From NCBI GenBank assembly GCA_016929015.1, contig JAFGJQ010000360.1, positions 1 to 34,861 on the forward strand: DNA of 34,861 nucleotides, in the 5' to 3' direction. How positions within the stretch are numbered: the first letter of the stretch is position 1; the number at the start of each line of letters is the position of its first letter. Position numbers and translations under genes: made by a program. Shown here piece after piece: positions 16,144 through 23,642 of the stretch. This stretch comes from Phycisphaerae bacterium (GTDB lineage Bacteria; Planctomycetota; Phycisphaerae; UBA1845). The notes below the pieces were generated by a model that had not been told where the DNA came from, ran no database searches, and saw only the letters and a list, made by a program, of their open reading frames with translations.

Positions 16144-16404
16144 ATGGCGTTTCAACGAGTCTACAGTCACAAGAAGGTAAACGCTCAGATTACGGTTGAG
16201 TCGGGTCTGCTCAAATGGAAGTATACACTCATCCTCAACGGCATCCCCGTCGAAAGACGCGAGGGTTATCACAGTATGGAGGATGTGCTCAACCTGCGAA
16301 CCGGCGCAGTGACGTCCGTGGGCGTTAACCATGAGGCTCTTGGACACTACACTATTCGCTTTCAGCGAAATGATGCGAGTATTGACGGAAAAGACTGGCA
16401 GTAA
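16144..16404 (+). CDS. Small hypothetical protein
   Basis: This is an 86-aa protein. The ATG at 16144 (MAFQRVYSHKKVNAQITVE) has GGAG about 6-8 bases upstream and is preferred to an upstream in-frame start at 16117. The product is predicted to be mostly beta strand (ITVESGLLKWKYTLILNGI, HYTIRFQRND), soluble, with no signal peptide and no Cys. It is followed after 25 bases by a membrane-anchored protein and probably shares its transcript. No family recognised. Confidence 0.55.
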   Translation: MAFQRVYSHKKVNAQITVESGLLKWKYTLILNGIPVERREGYHSMEDVLNLRTGAVTSVGVNHEALGHYTIRFQRNDASIDGKDWQ

Positions 16405-16429
16405 TCACGCGACAGAGGAGTGTCTTGCG

Positions 16430-16939
16430 GTGGAGAAGTATGAGTTTTGGACTCTTTTGATCGCGACTGCGGGGCTGGTTCTCGCAATTGTCTCCATTGG
16501 ATGGAATATAGCCCTGCATTTCCTGTCTTTGCCGAACATCAAGGTCACGGCGACAACATCGTTCCTGTATCCGTCGCCTCCTGGGATTCAGGATGGTGAA
16601 GAACTGTTGGTCATTCAGGCAGTGAATACTCGGACACGGGTGGTCACGATTACGAGCTTCTGCATGACCGGGGGAGGAAAGGGGCCCAAGAACTACTTCA
16701 TTAAGGGATCCGCAGGGCCGTTACAGCACTTTTCGACGACGCTTCCCTCATCGCTCAACGAGGGGCAGCAGGCGACGCTTATGATGAGGCGTCAACAAAC
16801 CAACCCTGACTTGCGGCTGGAAGACATCAAGTATTTCATCGCGTGGGATACAGCGGGACGCCAATGGAAGAGCCGCAGGTATCCGCTTAGGAAGCAAAGC
16901 AAGAAGCGGACCAAAGCTAGCCGAAACCTGAATCCGTGA
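16430..16939 (+). CDS. Membrane-anchored hypothetical protein
   Basis: This is a 169-aa protein from a GTG at 16430 with AGAGGAG 9 bases upstream. The frame is open to 16331, but that part overlaps the preceding gene. One transmembrane helix lies near the N-terminus (FWTLLIATAGLVLAIVSIGW). It is followed by a soluble beta-rich domain (NIKVTATTSFLY, ELLVIQAVNTRTRVVTITSF, IKYFIAWDTAGRQW) and a strongly basic tail (KQSKKRTKASR). The topology suggests a signal-anchored protein with an Ig-like domain. Sequence here looks less GC-rich than in the surrounding kilobases. Confidence 0.6.
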   Translation: MEKYEFWTLLIATAGLVLAIVSIGWNIALHFLSLPNIKVTATTSFLYPSPPGIQDGEELLVIQAVNTRTRVVTITSFCMTGGGKGPKNYFIKGSAGPLQHFSTTLPSSLNEGQQATLMMRRQQTNPDLRLEDIKYFIAWDTAGRQWKSRRYPLRKQSKKRTKASRNLNP

Positions 16940-16954
16940 CGGCGTGTTTCCTCA

Positions 16955-16977
16955 AATCGCCATTTCGCGATTGTTTT
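16955..16977 (+). terminator. Weak Rho-independent terminator candidate
   Basis: AATCGC and GCGATT form a 6-bp stem around CATTTC, followed by GTTTT, 16 bases after the stop of the membrane-anchored gene. Confidence 0.4.
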
Positions 16978-17042
16978 ACCGCCGCATTCGTGCATGATGG
17001 GTCTGGTGAAAGATTCACCCGCGGGGTGAGGCGAGGAGACCC

Positions 17043-17216
17043 ATGAAGTTCCATATCATCTGCACAAAGGAAGTACTCGTTTCTCATTCGGGCCTGGCCC
17101 TGGCGGGCACGTTGCTGCAAGGAACAAAGATCCGGCAGCGCCTGAATCGCCGGAAGCGCGAATTGTCGCCGGGCGCCCAAACCCAGCCATCGAGGAGGCG
17201 AGGATTCGTCCGGTAG
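17043..17216 (+). pseudogene. N-terminal remnant of a DDE transposase (IS1380/IS4-like)
   Basis: This 57-codon frame has a strong ribosome site (GCGAGGAG) just before the ATG. It begins MKFHIICTKEVLVSHSGLAL and continues AGTLLQGTKIRQRLNR, which resembles the start of IS1380/IS4-type transposases (typically ...TSHAGLALVG..L..T.L..RLN). After about 37 residues the similarity stops and the frame ends at TAG. Everything downstream, including the DDE catalytic core, is absent. The break lies near TGTCGCC at 17164; IS21-family ends begin TGT, so the following IstA fragment may have inserted here (inference). Confidence 0.5.
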
Positions 17217-17252
17217 GCTTCGTCGCGAGCATGGTGCTCGCGGAGGCCTCGC

Positions 17253-17480
17253 ATGGCGAATCGGCTCAAGATGGCTGTGGTGGATTCCATTTGCACGCTG
17301 CTGGAGCAGGGCTACTCCCAACGCTGGATCGCCCGGACGCTGCGGATCGATCGGGCGACGGTGCGGCAGTACGCCGAGTCCCGACGCCCGTCGGGGCCAA
17401 AACCAGCCGGGGCGCCTCCCGGGTCGACGGGGATTTCGGGGTTCGTCCGTTTCAGCGCCTGTGAGCCGTTCGGCGAACGG
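17253..17480 (+). pseudogene. Truncated IS21-family transposase IstA
   Basis: The ATG at 17253 has GGAGG 6 bases upstream. MANRLKMAVVDSICTLLEQG and YSQRWIARTLRIDRATVRQY form the N-terminal helix-turn-helix of IstA, followed by the usual Pro/Ala linker (PKPAGAPPGSTG) and SACEPFGERI. After roughly 75 residues homology is lost, although the frame stays open to 17777. The integrase core and the IstB ATPase are missing, so the element is dead. Confidence 0.75.
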
Positions 17481-17605
17481 ATCCTGGGCCTATCGGGGTC
17501 AGGAATCTTTTCTGATCGCACTATCGCGGATCGGGTATCTTTTCCGAAAGCTGACCCGCGGCAGAACGCCCCGCCCCGCATCACAACGCGAGCCTCGCAC
17601 GCCCA

Positions 17606-17923
17606 ACCCCGTTCAAAACGGGGTACGGGGGTAGGTAAGGATCGAGCGTCCGATCGACCGGCCCTCGAAGGACCGGCCAACATCTGGAAAGAAGAAACTC
17701 GAGACTGGAAACTAGAAGGGATGGTCCGCGGCGAATCCTCCCCGAGTGTGGCGGGGAAGGCCCGTGAACGGGCTTAGGGCGGGCCGAGATCGGAATCTCG
17801 GCCCAGCGGGCTTAGGGGGGCCGAGATGGGAATCTTGGCCGAGCGGAGAGTGAAGCTCATCCGGTCCCTTCAGGACCGGGAGGTTGGGGTGGGGCGGAGC
17901 GGACCCGCGGTTGAAACCGCGGG
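17606..17923. repeat. Cluster of short perfect hairpins (REP-like)
   Basis: Six inverted repeats with tiny loops occur: 17606-17624 (8-bp stem, loop CAA); 17760-17773 (6 bp, loop GA); 17781-17804 (10 bp, loop CGGA); 17819-17840 (9 bp with one G-T, loop GGGA); 17861-17879 (7 bp, loop CTTCA); 17904-17923 (9 bp, loop GA). The third and fourth belong to an imperfect tandem repeat of about 37 bases that starts GGGCTTAGGG. No reading frame makes sense of the region. Confidence 0.7.
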
Positions 17924-17999
17924 CTGATCTCGGGCGGGCCTACGGCCCTGATGCGGAGACGGGGCGGGGCCCATCTGTTCACAGTCCCCCCGGCCTCCA

Positions 18000-18030
18000 T
18001 TCGCAATTCATCGTTCGCAATTCGCAATTC
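18000..18030. repeat. Three copies of the 10-mer TTCGCAATTC
   Basis: Copies lie at 18000-18009, 18014-18023 and 18021-18030 (the last two overlap). The same 10-mer occurs inverted twice at 30017-30047, over the 3' end of the hemY-type gene. Confidence 0.6.
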
Positions 18031-18577
18031 CTTCCGCAGCCTGTCCCGGCCGCGCCGGGATGCCTGTTTCTGCGTTTTTGCGTTTGCTCGTTTTTGCGTT
18101 TGCCCGTCCGCCCACCATGTTCCATCTCTACACGGCCCCGCGCGCATTCCGCGCCCCCGTGCAGGAGAACCGCCTATGCCTCCGGCCTACAGCCCACAGC
18201 TCGCCACGACGAGTCGCCTGCGGCGACCCGCAGCCTCCCCTCGTCGTTCGTGCCGGAGCCTGCCCGCCGCGGCGGGTGCCTTCGTGCCTTCCCATCCACC
18301 CCTCAGCCCAGGATGTTTTGGCGACGGGGATGTTGCTCGGGGGCAACGGGATCGGCAGATTCGGTAACGCTTGACGGCGCGGGTGGTGGCCGGCTTGCGG
18401 CGGCTTCTCGGACGCAGCCGGCACGTTATTCGTCTTCAGCCGGCAGCAATGCCGCACATTATCGCCACCGGTCTGAAGCCCGGCTGCAATTGCCTGGGCC
18501 GGGGCCTGCGGTGGCCGGCTTGCCGGTACTTGGGGCGTGGCGGCCGGTTGGTCGTCGCGAGGAGGAGGAAGAAGCCG

Positions 18578-20005
18578 GTGGCCCCCCGATTCGAGCAGCC
18601 GATCCGCATCCCTCGTCGGTCCGTGGCGACGACCGCAGCGCCGGCCGTGCAGGCGGAGGCCGTCCTGCTGGGCGCCGCGTTGACGATGCTCGTGCTGGTG
18701 GGCTCGCTCACGCCGTTTCAGTTTCAATGGCGCGGTGCGGTCGGGCTGTCGTGGGTGGCGCCGACGGGGGAAGACCTGGTGGTGAACCTGCTGGTCTACC
18801 TGCCGGTGGGCTTCACGCTGTTCGGCGGGCTGAGCCGGTGGCTGCGTCAAAGGCGCTGGGCGGTTGTGGCCGCCGCGGCGGGTGCGGCGGGTCTGAGCCT
18901 GGGGCTCGAGACGCTTCAGACGTTTTCCGCGGCGCGGTGGGCGTCGTGGGTGGATGTGCTGCTGAATACGGCCGGCGGCCTGGCGGGCGCGATGATGGCG
19001 CCGGGCATCGGGCTGGCGGCCGAAGGCGTGACGGCTGCCGTGCGGCGGGCCTGGCGGCGGTGTCCGCTGGGTGTCATATCTTTGGCACTGACCGTGGGTG
19101 TTGTGGTGCACGGGCTGGTACCGTTTGATTTCGTCCGCAGCGGTGCGGAGTTTCGGGCGTCGCTGCTGGCCTCACAGTGGTGGCCGATCGCCGAGCGATA
19201 CACGCCGCCGCAGGCGGCGGCGATGGTGAATCCGTACGCCGGCCTGTTGAGCACGCTGAGCCTGGCCGGGCTCTTCTGTCTGCTGGCGGCGGTGCATGCC
19301 CTGGCCCAGCGGGCACTCGGCCGGGACGGCAACGCGGCGCTGGCCGCAGGCGTCGGGCACGCGGCGCTGGTGGCCGTGCTGATCGAGGTACTGCAACTCT
19401 TCCTGCGGTCGCGGGTGTTCAGCACGCTGGACGTCTGTACGGCCATCGTCGCGGGCGTGGCGGGTGCGTGGCCGGCAGCGTTTGCCTACGACGCCTGGGA
19501 CGGGCGCGACCGGCGGACGCACAGGCCGGTGAACATGGTGTCGGCGGCTCTTACGGTTGTGGTTGCGTACCAGGTCGCGTGGCATCTGGCCCTTGGGCTG
19601 GCGCATGGCGAGCCGGCCGTTTGGTCTTGCGTGCCGTTTGCGACGTTGTTTGGGATGCCGTTTGTGCAGGCAGTCGGCGTGATGACGGGGACGGTGCTCA
19701 CATACGTGCTGCTGGGCTCCACGTTGGCGTTGCTGTCGTGGTCGGCCGCGCGCACGGTGCGATGGGGCCGAGTGTTTGCGTGCGTGATGATTGTGGCCGT
19801 TCTGACCGCCTGGTGCCGGACGGGCTTTGCGTTGCACCTGCCGGACCTGACGCCCGTCTGCCTGGCAATGATCGCGGTGATTCTCTGCAGCGCCCCGGGG
19901 CAGACTCGTGACAGCAGGCCGCGGAAGGATGCGGGCGAGATCCCCGTCAGCCCAAGAGCGGCCAGGGCGCTGCGCTCCAGGCCGGCCAGGTCCATCTTGC
20001 GGTGA
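18578..20005 (+). CDS. VanZ-like polytopic membrane protein with a chimeric tail
   Basis: This is a 475-aa protein. The GTG at 18578 is preceded by GAGGAGGAAGAA. About thirteen hydrophobic segments make it an inner-membrane protein. Two VanZ-like blocks can be seen: EDLVVNLLVYLPVGFTLFGG with LSLGLETLQTFSAARWASWVD and VLLNTAGGLAGAMM, then VAVLIEVLQLFLRSR with STLDVCTAIVAGVAGAW. VanZ proteins are of largely unknown function; some confer teicoplanin resistance. The last 35 or so residues (SAPGQTRDSRPRKDAG...) are read from the opposite strand of an RNase HII-like gene remnant, so the native C-terminus was replaced by rearrangement. Confidence 0.8.
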   Translation: MAPRFEQPIRIPRRSVATTAAPAVQAEAVLLGAALTMLVLVGSLTPFQFQWRGAVGLSWVAPTGEDLVVNLLVYLPVGFTLFGGLSRWLRQRRWAVVAAAAGAAGLSLGLETLQTFSAARWASWVDVLLNTAGGLAGAMMAPGIGLAAEGVTAAVRRAWRRCPLGVISLALTVGVVVHGLVPFDFVRSGAEFRASLLASQWWPIAERYTPPQAAAMVNPYAGLLSTLSLAGLFCLLAAVHALAQRALGRDGNAALAAGVGHAALVAVLIEVLQLFLRSRVFSTLDVCTAIVAGVAGAWPAAFAYDAWDGRDRRTHRPVNMVSAALTVVVAYQVAWHLALGLAHGEPAVWSCVPFATLFGMPFVQAVGVMTGTVLTYVLLGSTLALLSWSAARTVRWGRVFACVMIVAVLTAWCRTGFALHLPDLTPVCLAMIAVILCSAPGQTRDSRPRKDAGEIPVSPRAARALRSRPARSILR

Positions 20006-20199
20006 TGCAGCTTCTTGCTGTCGAGGATGGGCAGTCGCCGGTCACGCCGCACCGCCTGGCGGCAGACACTCTGGCGGAGCAGGTCCCACAGGCACCGGTC
20101 CACCGTGTCATCCGGAACGCGCCAGGCGGTGGCCGATACCACCAGCGGCCCGAGCACCGGCCCGTAACCAGCTTCGTCAATCCCGACCAGAATCGCCAC
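19894..20199 (-). pseudogene. Truncated RNase HII-like gene
   Basis: A GTG at 20199 with GGAGG 7 bases upstream starts AILVGIDEAGYGPVLGPLVV, the RNase H type 2 signature with its catalytic Asp-Glu, followed by LPILDSKKL, the second conserved block. After about 102 residues (FRGLLSRVCPG) similarity ends and the frame runs on as a shadow of the VanZ-like gene. The later catalytic aspartates are missing, so the fragment cannot be an active nuclease. The break falls at the 3' end of the VanZ-like gene near 19894. Confidence 0.75.
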
Positions 20200-20443
20200 G
20201 CATCAGCCTCCGCGTGCATCGCTGTCTGACGGATCGGGATCAATTGTAGGGCGCCGGTTCACAACAGACCAGCACAAGCGGGCCCGACCGTAGATGCCGC
20301 GTCAGACGCCGCCCGCGCGGAGGAAAACGCGTTACGCAGAACGCTGCGCCTGGACGCACGCCGGGCCCCGGGGGTACCCTGGCGCCGTGAACCGACCGAC
20401 GTACATCGTGGAACCGGGGGGCGTGCACTCTCCGCCGTCATGC

Positions 20444-22198
20444 ATGACCGCATGGGCTCTCGCAAAAATCATCCTGACACTCTTCTTTTGGGTGACACCT
20501 TTCTTTTGGGTCGCGGGTGTACGGGCTGACCTGCCGGCGGAGACACTCGGGCCCGAGCCGATTGCCCTGGCCGACCAGAAGCCGGGCGGCGAACTCCGGG
20601 CACGCCTCATGAAAAACTTCGATCGGCTCGAAGAGGAGAAGTACCAGCCGCACCGCGTCTTCCTGACGAACCAGGAAAGCAACCACTGGCCCGGTGACAC
20701 CGAAGGGCGGACGGTGCTGGCCTTGACCCTGTTGGGCCAGGCCACCGGCCGCGCCCCGCGGCACCTCGACACCATCCTGGATCTGCTCCCCGAGCGGATG
20801 AACTCGCGCGGATATTTCGGCGACATCGCGGGGGAGAGCGTGGCGGACGAGCAGCAACTGGCCTCGCACGGCTGGGTCCTGTGCAGCCTGTGCGAGCACT
20901 ACCAGTGGTCGAGGGATCCGGCCACGCTCGAACTGATCCGCGGAGTGATGAAGGGCCTGGTCCTGCCGGCGCGGGGCCGGTTCGAACGGTATCCCATCGA
21001 CCCCGGCCGGCGCGAGCACGGGGGGAGCTACAGCGGCTCGCTGAGCAGCCGGCCGGTGGACAACTGGTTCCTGTCCACGGACACCGGCTGCGTGCTCATC
21101 CTTCTGGACGGCGTGGTCCAGGCCTACGCGATCGAGCCGTCACCGGAACTCAAAACCGTCATCGATGAGATGATCGCGTTGCTCGACCGCATTGACTTTC
21201 GGGAGGTGAAGGCTCAAACGCATGCCACGCTCACCGGCGCCCGCGGCCTGCTGCGTTACTACGCGCTGACGGGCGATACGGCGCTGCTGAAGAAGGCCCA
21301 GGACATCTTCGCGATCTACACGCGTCACGGCATGACCGAAACGTACGAGAACTACAACTGGTTCGGCCGCCCCATGCACACCGAACCATGTGCGGTTGTG
21401 GACGCCTTCATGGTGGCCATGGAGCTGTGGCGCCTCACCGCCCGGCCCGACTATCTCGAAACCGCCCACCACATCTATTACAACGGGCTCTGCGCTGAGC
21501 AACGCGCCAACGGCGGCTTCGGCTGCAACAGTTGCGCCGGCGCCGACAGCTCCGGACTGAAGGTCAAGCTCGATGAGGCACATTGGTGCTGCACCATGCG
21601 CGGCGCCGAGGGGCTCGCCCGGGTCGCCCAGGCCGCCTACTTCACCCTCGACGATTCGGTGTTCGTGACCTTCTACGCGGACAACGAAGCGAGCCTGCGG
21701 CTGGGCAACCGCCACCTGTGGATTCGGCAGCGCAGCCGCTATCCGTTTGCGGGCGAAAGCACGATCGACATACAGGTCAGTTCGCCGGAGCAGGACATCT
21801 CGCTGCGACTGTTCGCGCCGTCATTCGCCGAGAATTACCGGGTACAGGTCAACGGGGCACCGGTTGAAACGAGTGTCGACCACGGGTTTGTGGTCGTCCC
21901 GCTGCGTCCGCGCTCGGGGGATACCGTCCGGCTGACCTTCGATCTGGCGACTCGGTGGGCCGAGCCCGTGAATGCGCACACGATCCCCGGCCTGGCCACG
22001 GTGCGGTACGGACCGCTCGTACTCGCTTCCCTGGACGCCGACGCCAGGGTTCCCCCGGACCTGGTGGTCCGGCACACGCAGTTGAACCACTTCGATTGCT
22101 CCGGAGTGCCGATGGTATCCGTCTACCACCTGATGGACGCGACGATCCGTGAAACCGGGCCGGAACGGAGGATCTTGTTCGCCCGCGATGGCTCGTAG
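20444..22198 (+). CDS. Secreted GH127-type glycosidase (beta-L-arabinofuranosidase family, DUF1680)
   Basis: This is a 584-aa protein from the ATG at 20444. A GTG at 20423 is an alternative, and neither has a clear ribosome site. The signal peptide is MTAWALAKIILTLFFWVTP with cleavage near VRADL. The (alpha/alpha)6 barrel follows (ESNHWPGDTEGRTVLALTLL, HGWVLCSLCEHYQW), then a beta-sandwich C-terminus. GH127 enzymes use a zinc-bound cysteine nucleophile held by Glu, Cys and a Cys-Cys pair. Matching residues are Glu314 and Cys316 (TEPC) and Cys382-Cys383 (HWCCTMRGAEGLARV). It would release L-arabinofuranose or a related sugar from plant or algal polysaccharide; the exact substrate is not readable. 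It stands alone, with no transporter or other glycosidase beside it. Confidence 0.88.
   Translation: MTAWALAKIILTLFFWVTPFFWVAGVRADLPAETLGPEPIALADQKPGGELRARLMKNFDRLEEEKYQPHRVFLTNQESNHWPGDTEGRTVLALTLLGQATGRAPRHLDTILDLLPERMNSRGYFGDIAGESVADEQQLASHGWVLCSLCEHYQWSRDPATLELIRGVMKGLVLPARGRFERYPIDPGRREHGGSYSGSLSSRPVDNWFLSTDTGCVLILLDGVVQAYAIEPSPELKTVIDEMIALLDRIDFREVKAQTHATLTGARGLLRYYALTGDTALLKKAQDIFAIYTRHGMTETYENYNWFGRPMHTEPCAVVDAFMVAMELWRLTARPDYLETAHHIYYNGLCAEQRANGGFGCNSCAGADSSGLKVKLDEAHWCCTMRGAEGLARVAQAAYFTLDDSVFVTFYADNEASLRLGNRHLWIRQRSRYPFAGESTIDIQVSSPEQDISLRLFAPSFAENYRVQVNGAPVETSVDHGFVVVPLRPRSGDTVRLTFDLATRWAEPVNAHTIPGLATVRYGPLVLASLDADARVPPDLVVRHTQLNHFDCSGVPMVSVYHLMDATIRETGPERRILFARDGS
20475..20510 (+). 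repeat. Two 18-bp tandem units inside the GH127 signal-peptide codons
   Basis: TGACACTCTTCTTTTGGG (20475-20492) is followed directly by TGACACCTTTCTTTTGGG (16 of 18 identical). The unit length is six codons, so the repeat encodes FFWVTP-FFWVAG in the hydrophobic core. Confidence 0.75.
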
Positions 22199-22222
22199 AG
22201 AGGCTGCAGCGCGGAGAGCGGG

Positions 22223-22528
22223 ATGAAGAGAGAAGACATGATCGCCGCCCTGTGGGACATTGTCTGGGTACTTCCCTTGATGTTGTTCCTCGTAGGGTTG
22301 ATCGAATACAGAGTCGCCGGCTTTGGCGCGTTTCCCCCCATGGTGCAGTGGGGTGTACCGTGCTTCCTGACAAGTATCGACGTCTGGATCAGAGCGCGTC
22401 GGAACCAGCGACGGCGGGAACGGCGTGAGCGACTCGCGAGCGGTCAGTGCGAGAACTGCGGATATGACCTGACCGGTAACGTGAGCGGTCGATGCCCTGA
22501 ATGCGGGACGGAGATCAAACGAGAGTAA
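22223..22528 (+). CDS. Small membrane protein with C-terminal CPECG zinc ribbon
   Basis: This is a 101-aa protein. Two hydrophobic segments (IVWVLPLMLFLVGLIEY and MVQWGVPCFLTSIDVWI) are followed by a very basic linker (RARRNQRRRERRERL) and CENCGYDLTGN...GRCPECG, four cysteines of a rubredoxin-like zinc ribbon. This combination is a common planctomycete architecture of unknown function; the basic linker suggests that the ribbon faces the cytoplasm. The gene follows the glycosidase by 24 bases and may share its transcript. Confidence 0.8.
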   Translation: MKREDMIAALWDIVWVLPLMLFLVGLIEYRVAGFGAFPPMVQWGVPCFLTSIDVWIRARRNQRRRERRERLASGQCENCGYDLTGNVSGRCPECGTEIKRE

Positions 22529-22804
22529 TCTCCAGGGAGAGCAGGCATCGCGTGCAGTAACGGCGCCGGCAGGCAGGGGTGACCGGCTGGAAGGCGGGTC
22601 CCACAGAGAGCTTGCCCCACCTCAGCGCCTCCGTCGGCCCGAACTACAAATGCCCGTATCCTCCGCGCGCCTCGCCGATTCTCACACCCGCGTGCTTGAC
22701 GCCTTTTTTCCTGCAGCCCAAAGCCCACAACCCACAGCCTTCCCTCGCTCTCCGTCCCTCCGCCGCTATGTCGCTTCGTCGTTTCGGTTGCGGGCGCAGC
22801 CGCG
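22529..22804. other. Intergenic stretch with a dispersed hairpin repeat
   Basis: No gene seen. It contains one copy of the GACCGGCTGGAA-type repeat and low-complexity CCCACAGCC-like sequence near 22710-22740. It separates the zinc-ribbon gene from the convergent endonuclease V gene. Confidence 0.4.
22579..22606. repeat. Dispersed palindromic repeat, copy 1
   Basis: The sequence GACCGGCTGGAAGGCGGG followed by TCCCACAG matches the copy at 32357-32383 except for two or three bases. The core forms a short hairpin with a GGAA loop. Confidence 0.55.
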
Positions 22805-23482
22805 TCATGCCTTCCCCGACGCACGTCGAACGAGTTGATCCGCCAGCCGCGTGGGTTCGGGGAGGCGGTAGCGAGTGCAGCAGGCGAGCACGAGGCTCGC
22901 GGCGGTGGCCAGGTCGATTCGGTGCCCGATGCTGACGTAGACGGGCTTCACGCGGTCGCGCGTCCGCAGCACCAGGCCGATCTGCTCTTCACCGTCCCAC
23001 AAGGGGGCCGCGGCACCGCGCTGCGACGCGGGCTCATCGTGCGTGCCGGTCAGGCGGCTTTTTGCGCAGCCGAGGCTGGGGCGGTCCAGCCAGAGCCCCA
23101 CGTGACACGCCAGGCCGAACCGGCGCGGATGCGCGTAGCCCTGCCCGTCGAACATGAACACGTCCGGCTCCGTCTCCAGTTTCTCGATAGCGGCCAGAAC
23201 GGCCGGCGCCTCTCGGAACGACAGCAGGCCGGGCACGTAGGGGAAGCTTACCCGCTTCCGCGCGGTCTGTTCCTCGACGACGGTCTGCGCGTCCACGTCC
23301 CACACCACCACGCCCGCCACGCAATGGCGCTTGTCCGGAGTGAAAGCCATGTCGGCACCGGCCACTCGGCGAATGCGAGCATGCGGTTGCCGCACAAGGA
23401 CCCGGCCTGCCATCGCGCGCTGCAGTGCAACGGCCTCTTTGGGCGTGAGGTCCCATTCGTGCAAGGGCGCAGGCAGTTCCAC
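22805..23482 (-). CDS. nfi: Endonuclease V (deoxyinosine 3' endonuclease)
   Basis: This is a 225-aa protein, GTG start at 23482 behind GGAGGG. All family blocks are present: AGADMAF with Asp44, FPYVPGLLSFREAP with Glu91, FDGQGYAHPRRFG with Asp112, GCAKSRL, and PVYVSIGHRIDLATA. Those acidic residues match the metal site of known endonuclease V enzymes (E. coli Asp35, Glu89, Asp110). It nicks DNA one base 3' of deoxyinosine formed by deamination of adenine. The length is typical. It is divergent from the LAB_N-domain gene, with a shared upstream region of about 160 bases. Confidence 0.95.
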   Translation of the reverse strand: MELPAPLHEWDLTPKEAVALQRAMAGRVLVRQPHARIRRVAGADMAFTPDKRHCVAGVVVWDVDAQTVVEEQTARKRVSFPYVPGLLSFREAPAVLAAIEKLETEPDVFMFDGQGYAHPRRFGLACHVGLWLDRPSLGCAKSRLTGTHDEPASQRGAAAPLWDGEEQIGLVLRTRDRVKPVYVSIGHRIDLATAASLVLACCTRYRLPEPTRLADQLVRRASGKA

Positions 23483-23642
23483 CGGAATCCCTCCGAACCG
23501 CGACAGGCCATCGGCAAACCCCCGTCCAACGTAGCGTGGCCGGGGGTCGTGTCCAGCATGAACAGTCCCGCTTGCGTCTCCCGTGGGCCACGAGCATAAT
23601 CGCCCGACCGGTTGTCCCGTGGGTCTCGGAGTGAGTGCAAGC

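Larger units (their letters stand above)
17481..18577. other. Non-coding repeat-rich stretch between the IstA remnant and the VanZ-like gene
   Basis: Open frames on both strands have no recognisable product. The stretch holds the hairpin cluster, the TTCGCAATTC repeats and a GCGTTTTTGCGTTTGC-type run near 18071-18107. The VanZ-like frame is open from 18371, but its first part lacks coding character. Confidence 0.5.

Noticed and set aside
17642-17682. Additional inverted repeat around CCGGCC and GGACCGG
   Set aside because: The stem has a mismatch and several competing pairings; too weak to add to the hairpin cluster.
17884-19128. Open frame of 414 codons overlapping the start of the VanZ-like gene
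   Set aside because: Different frame from the membrane protein, no domains, and it starts within repeat DNA.
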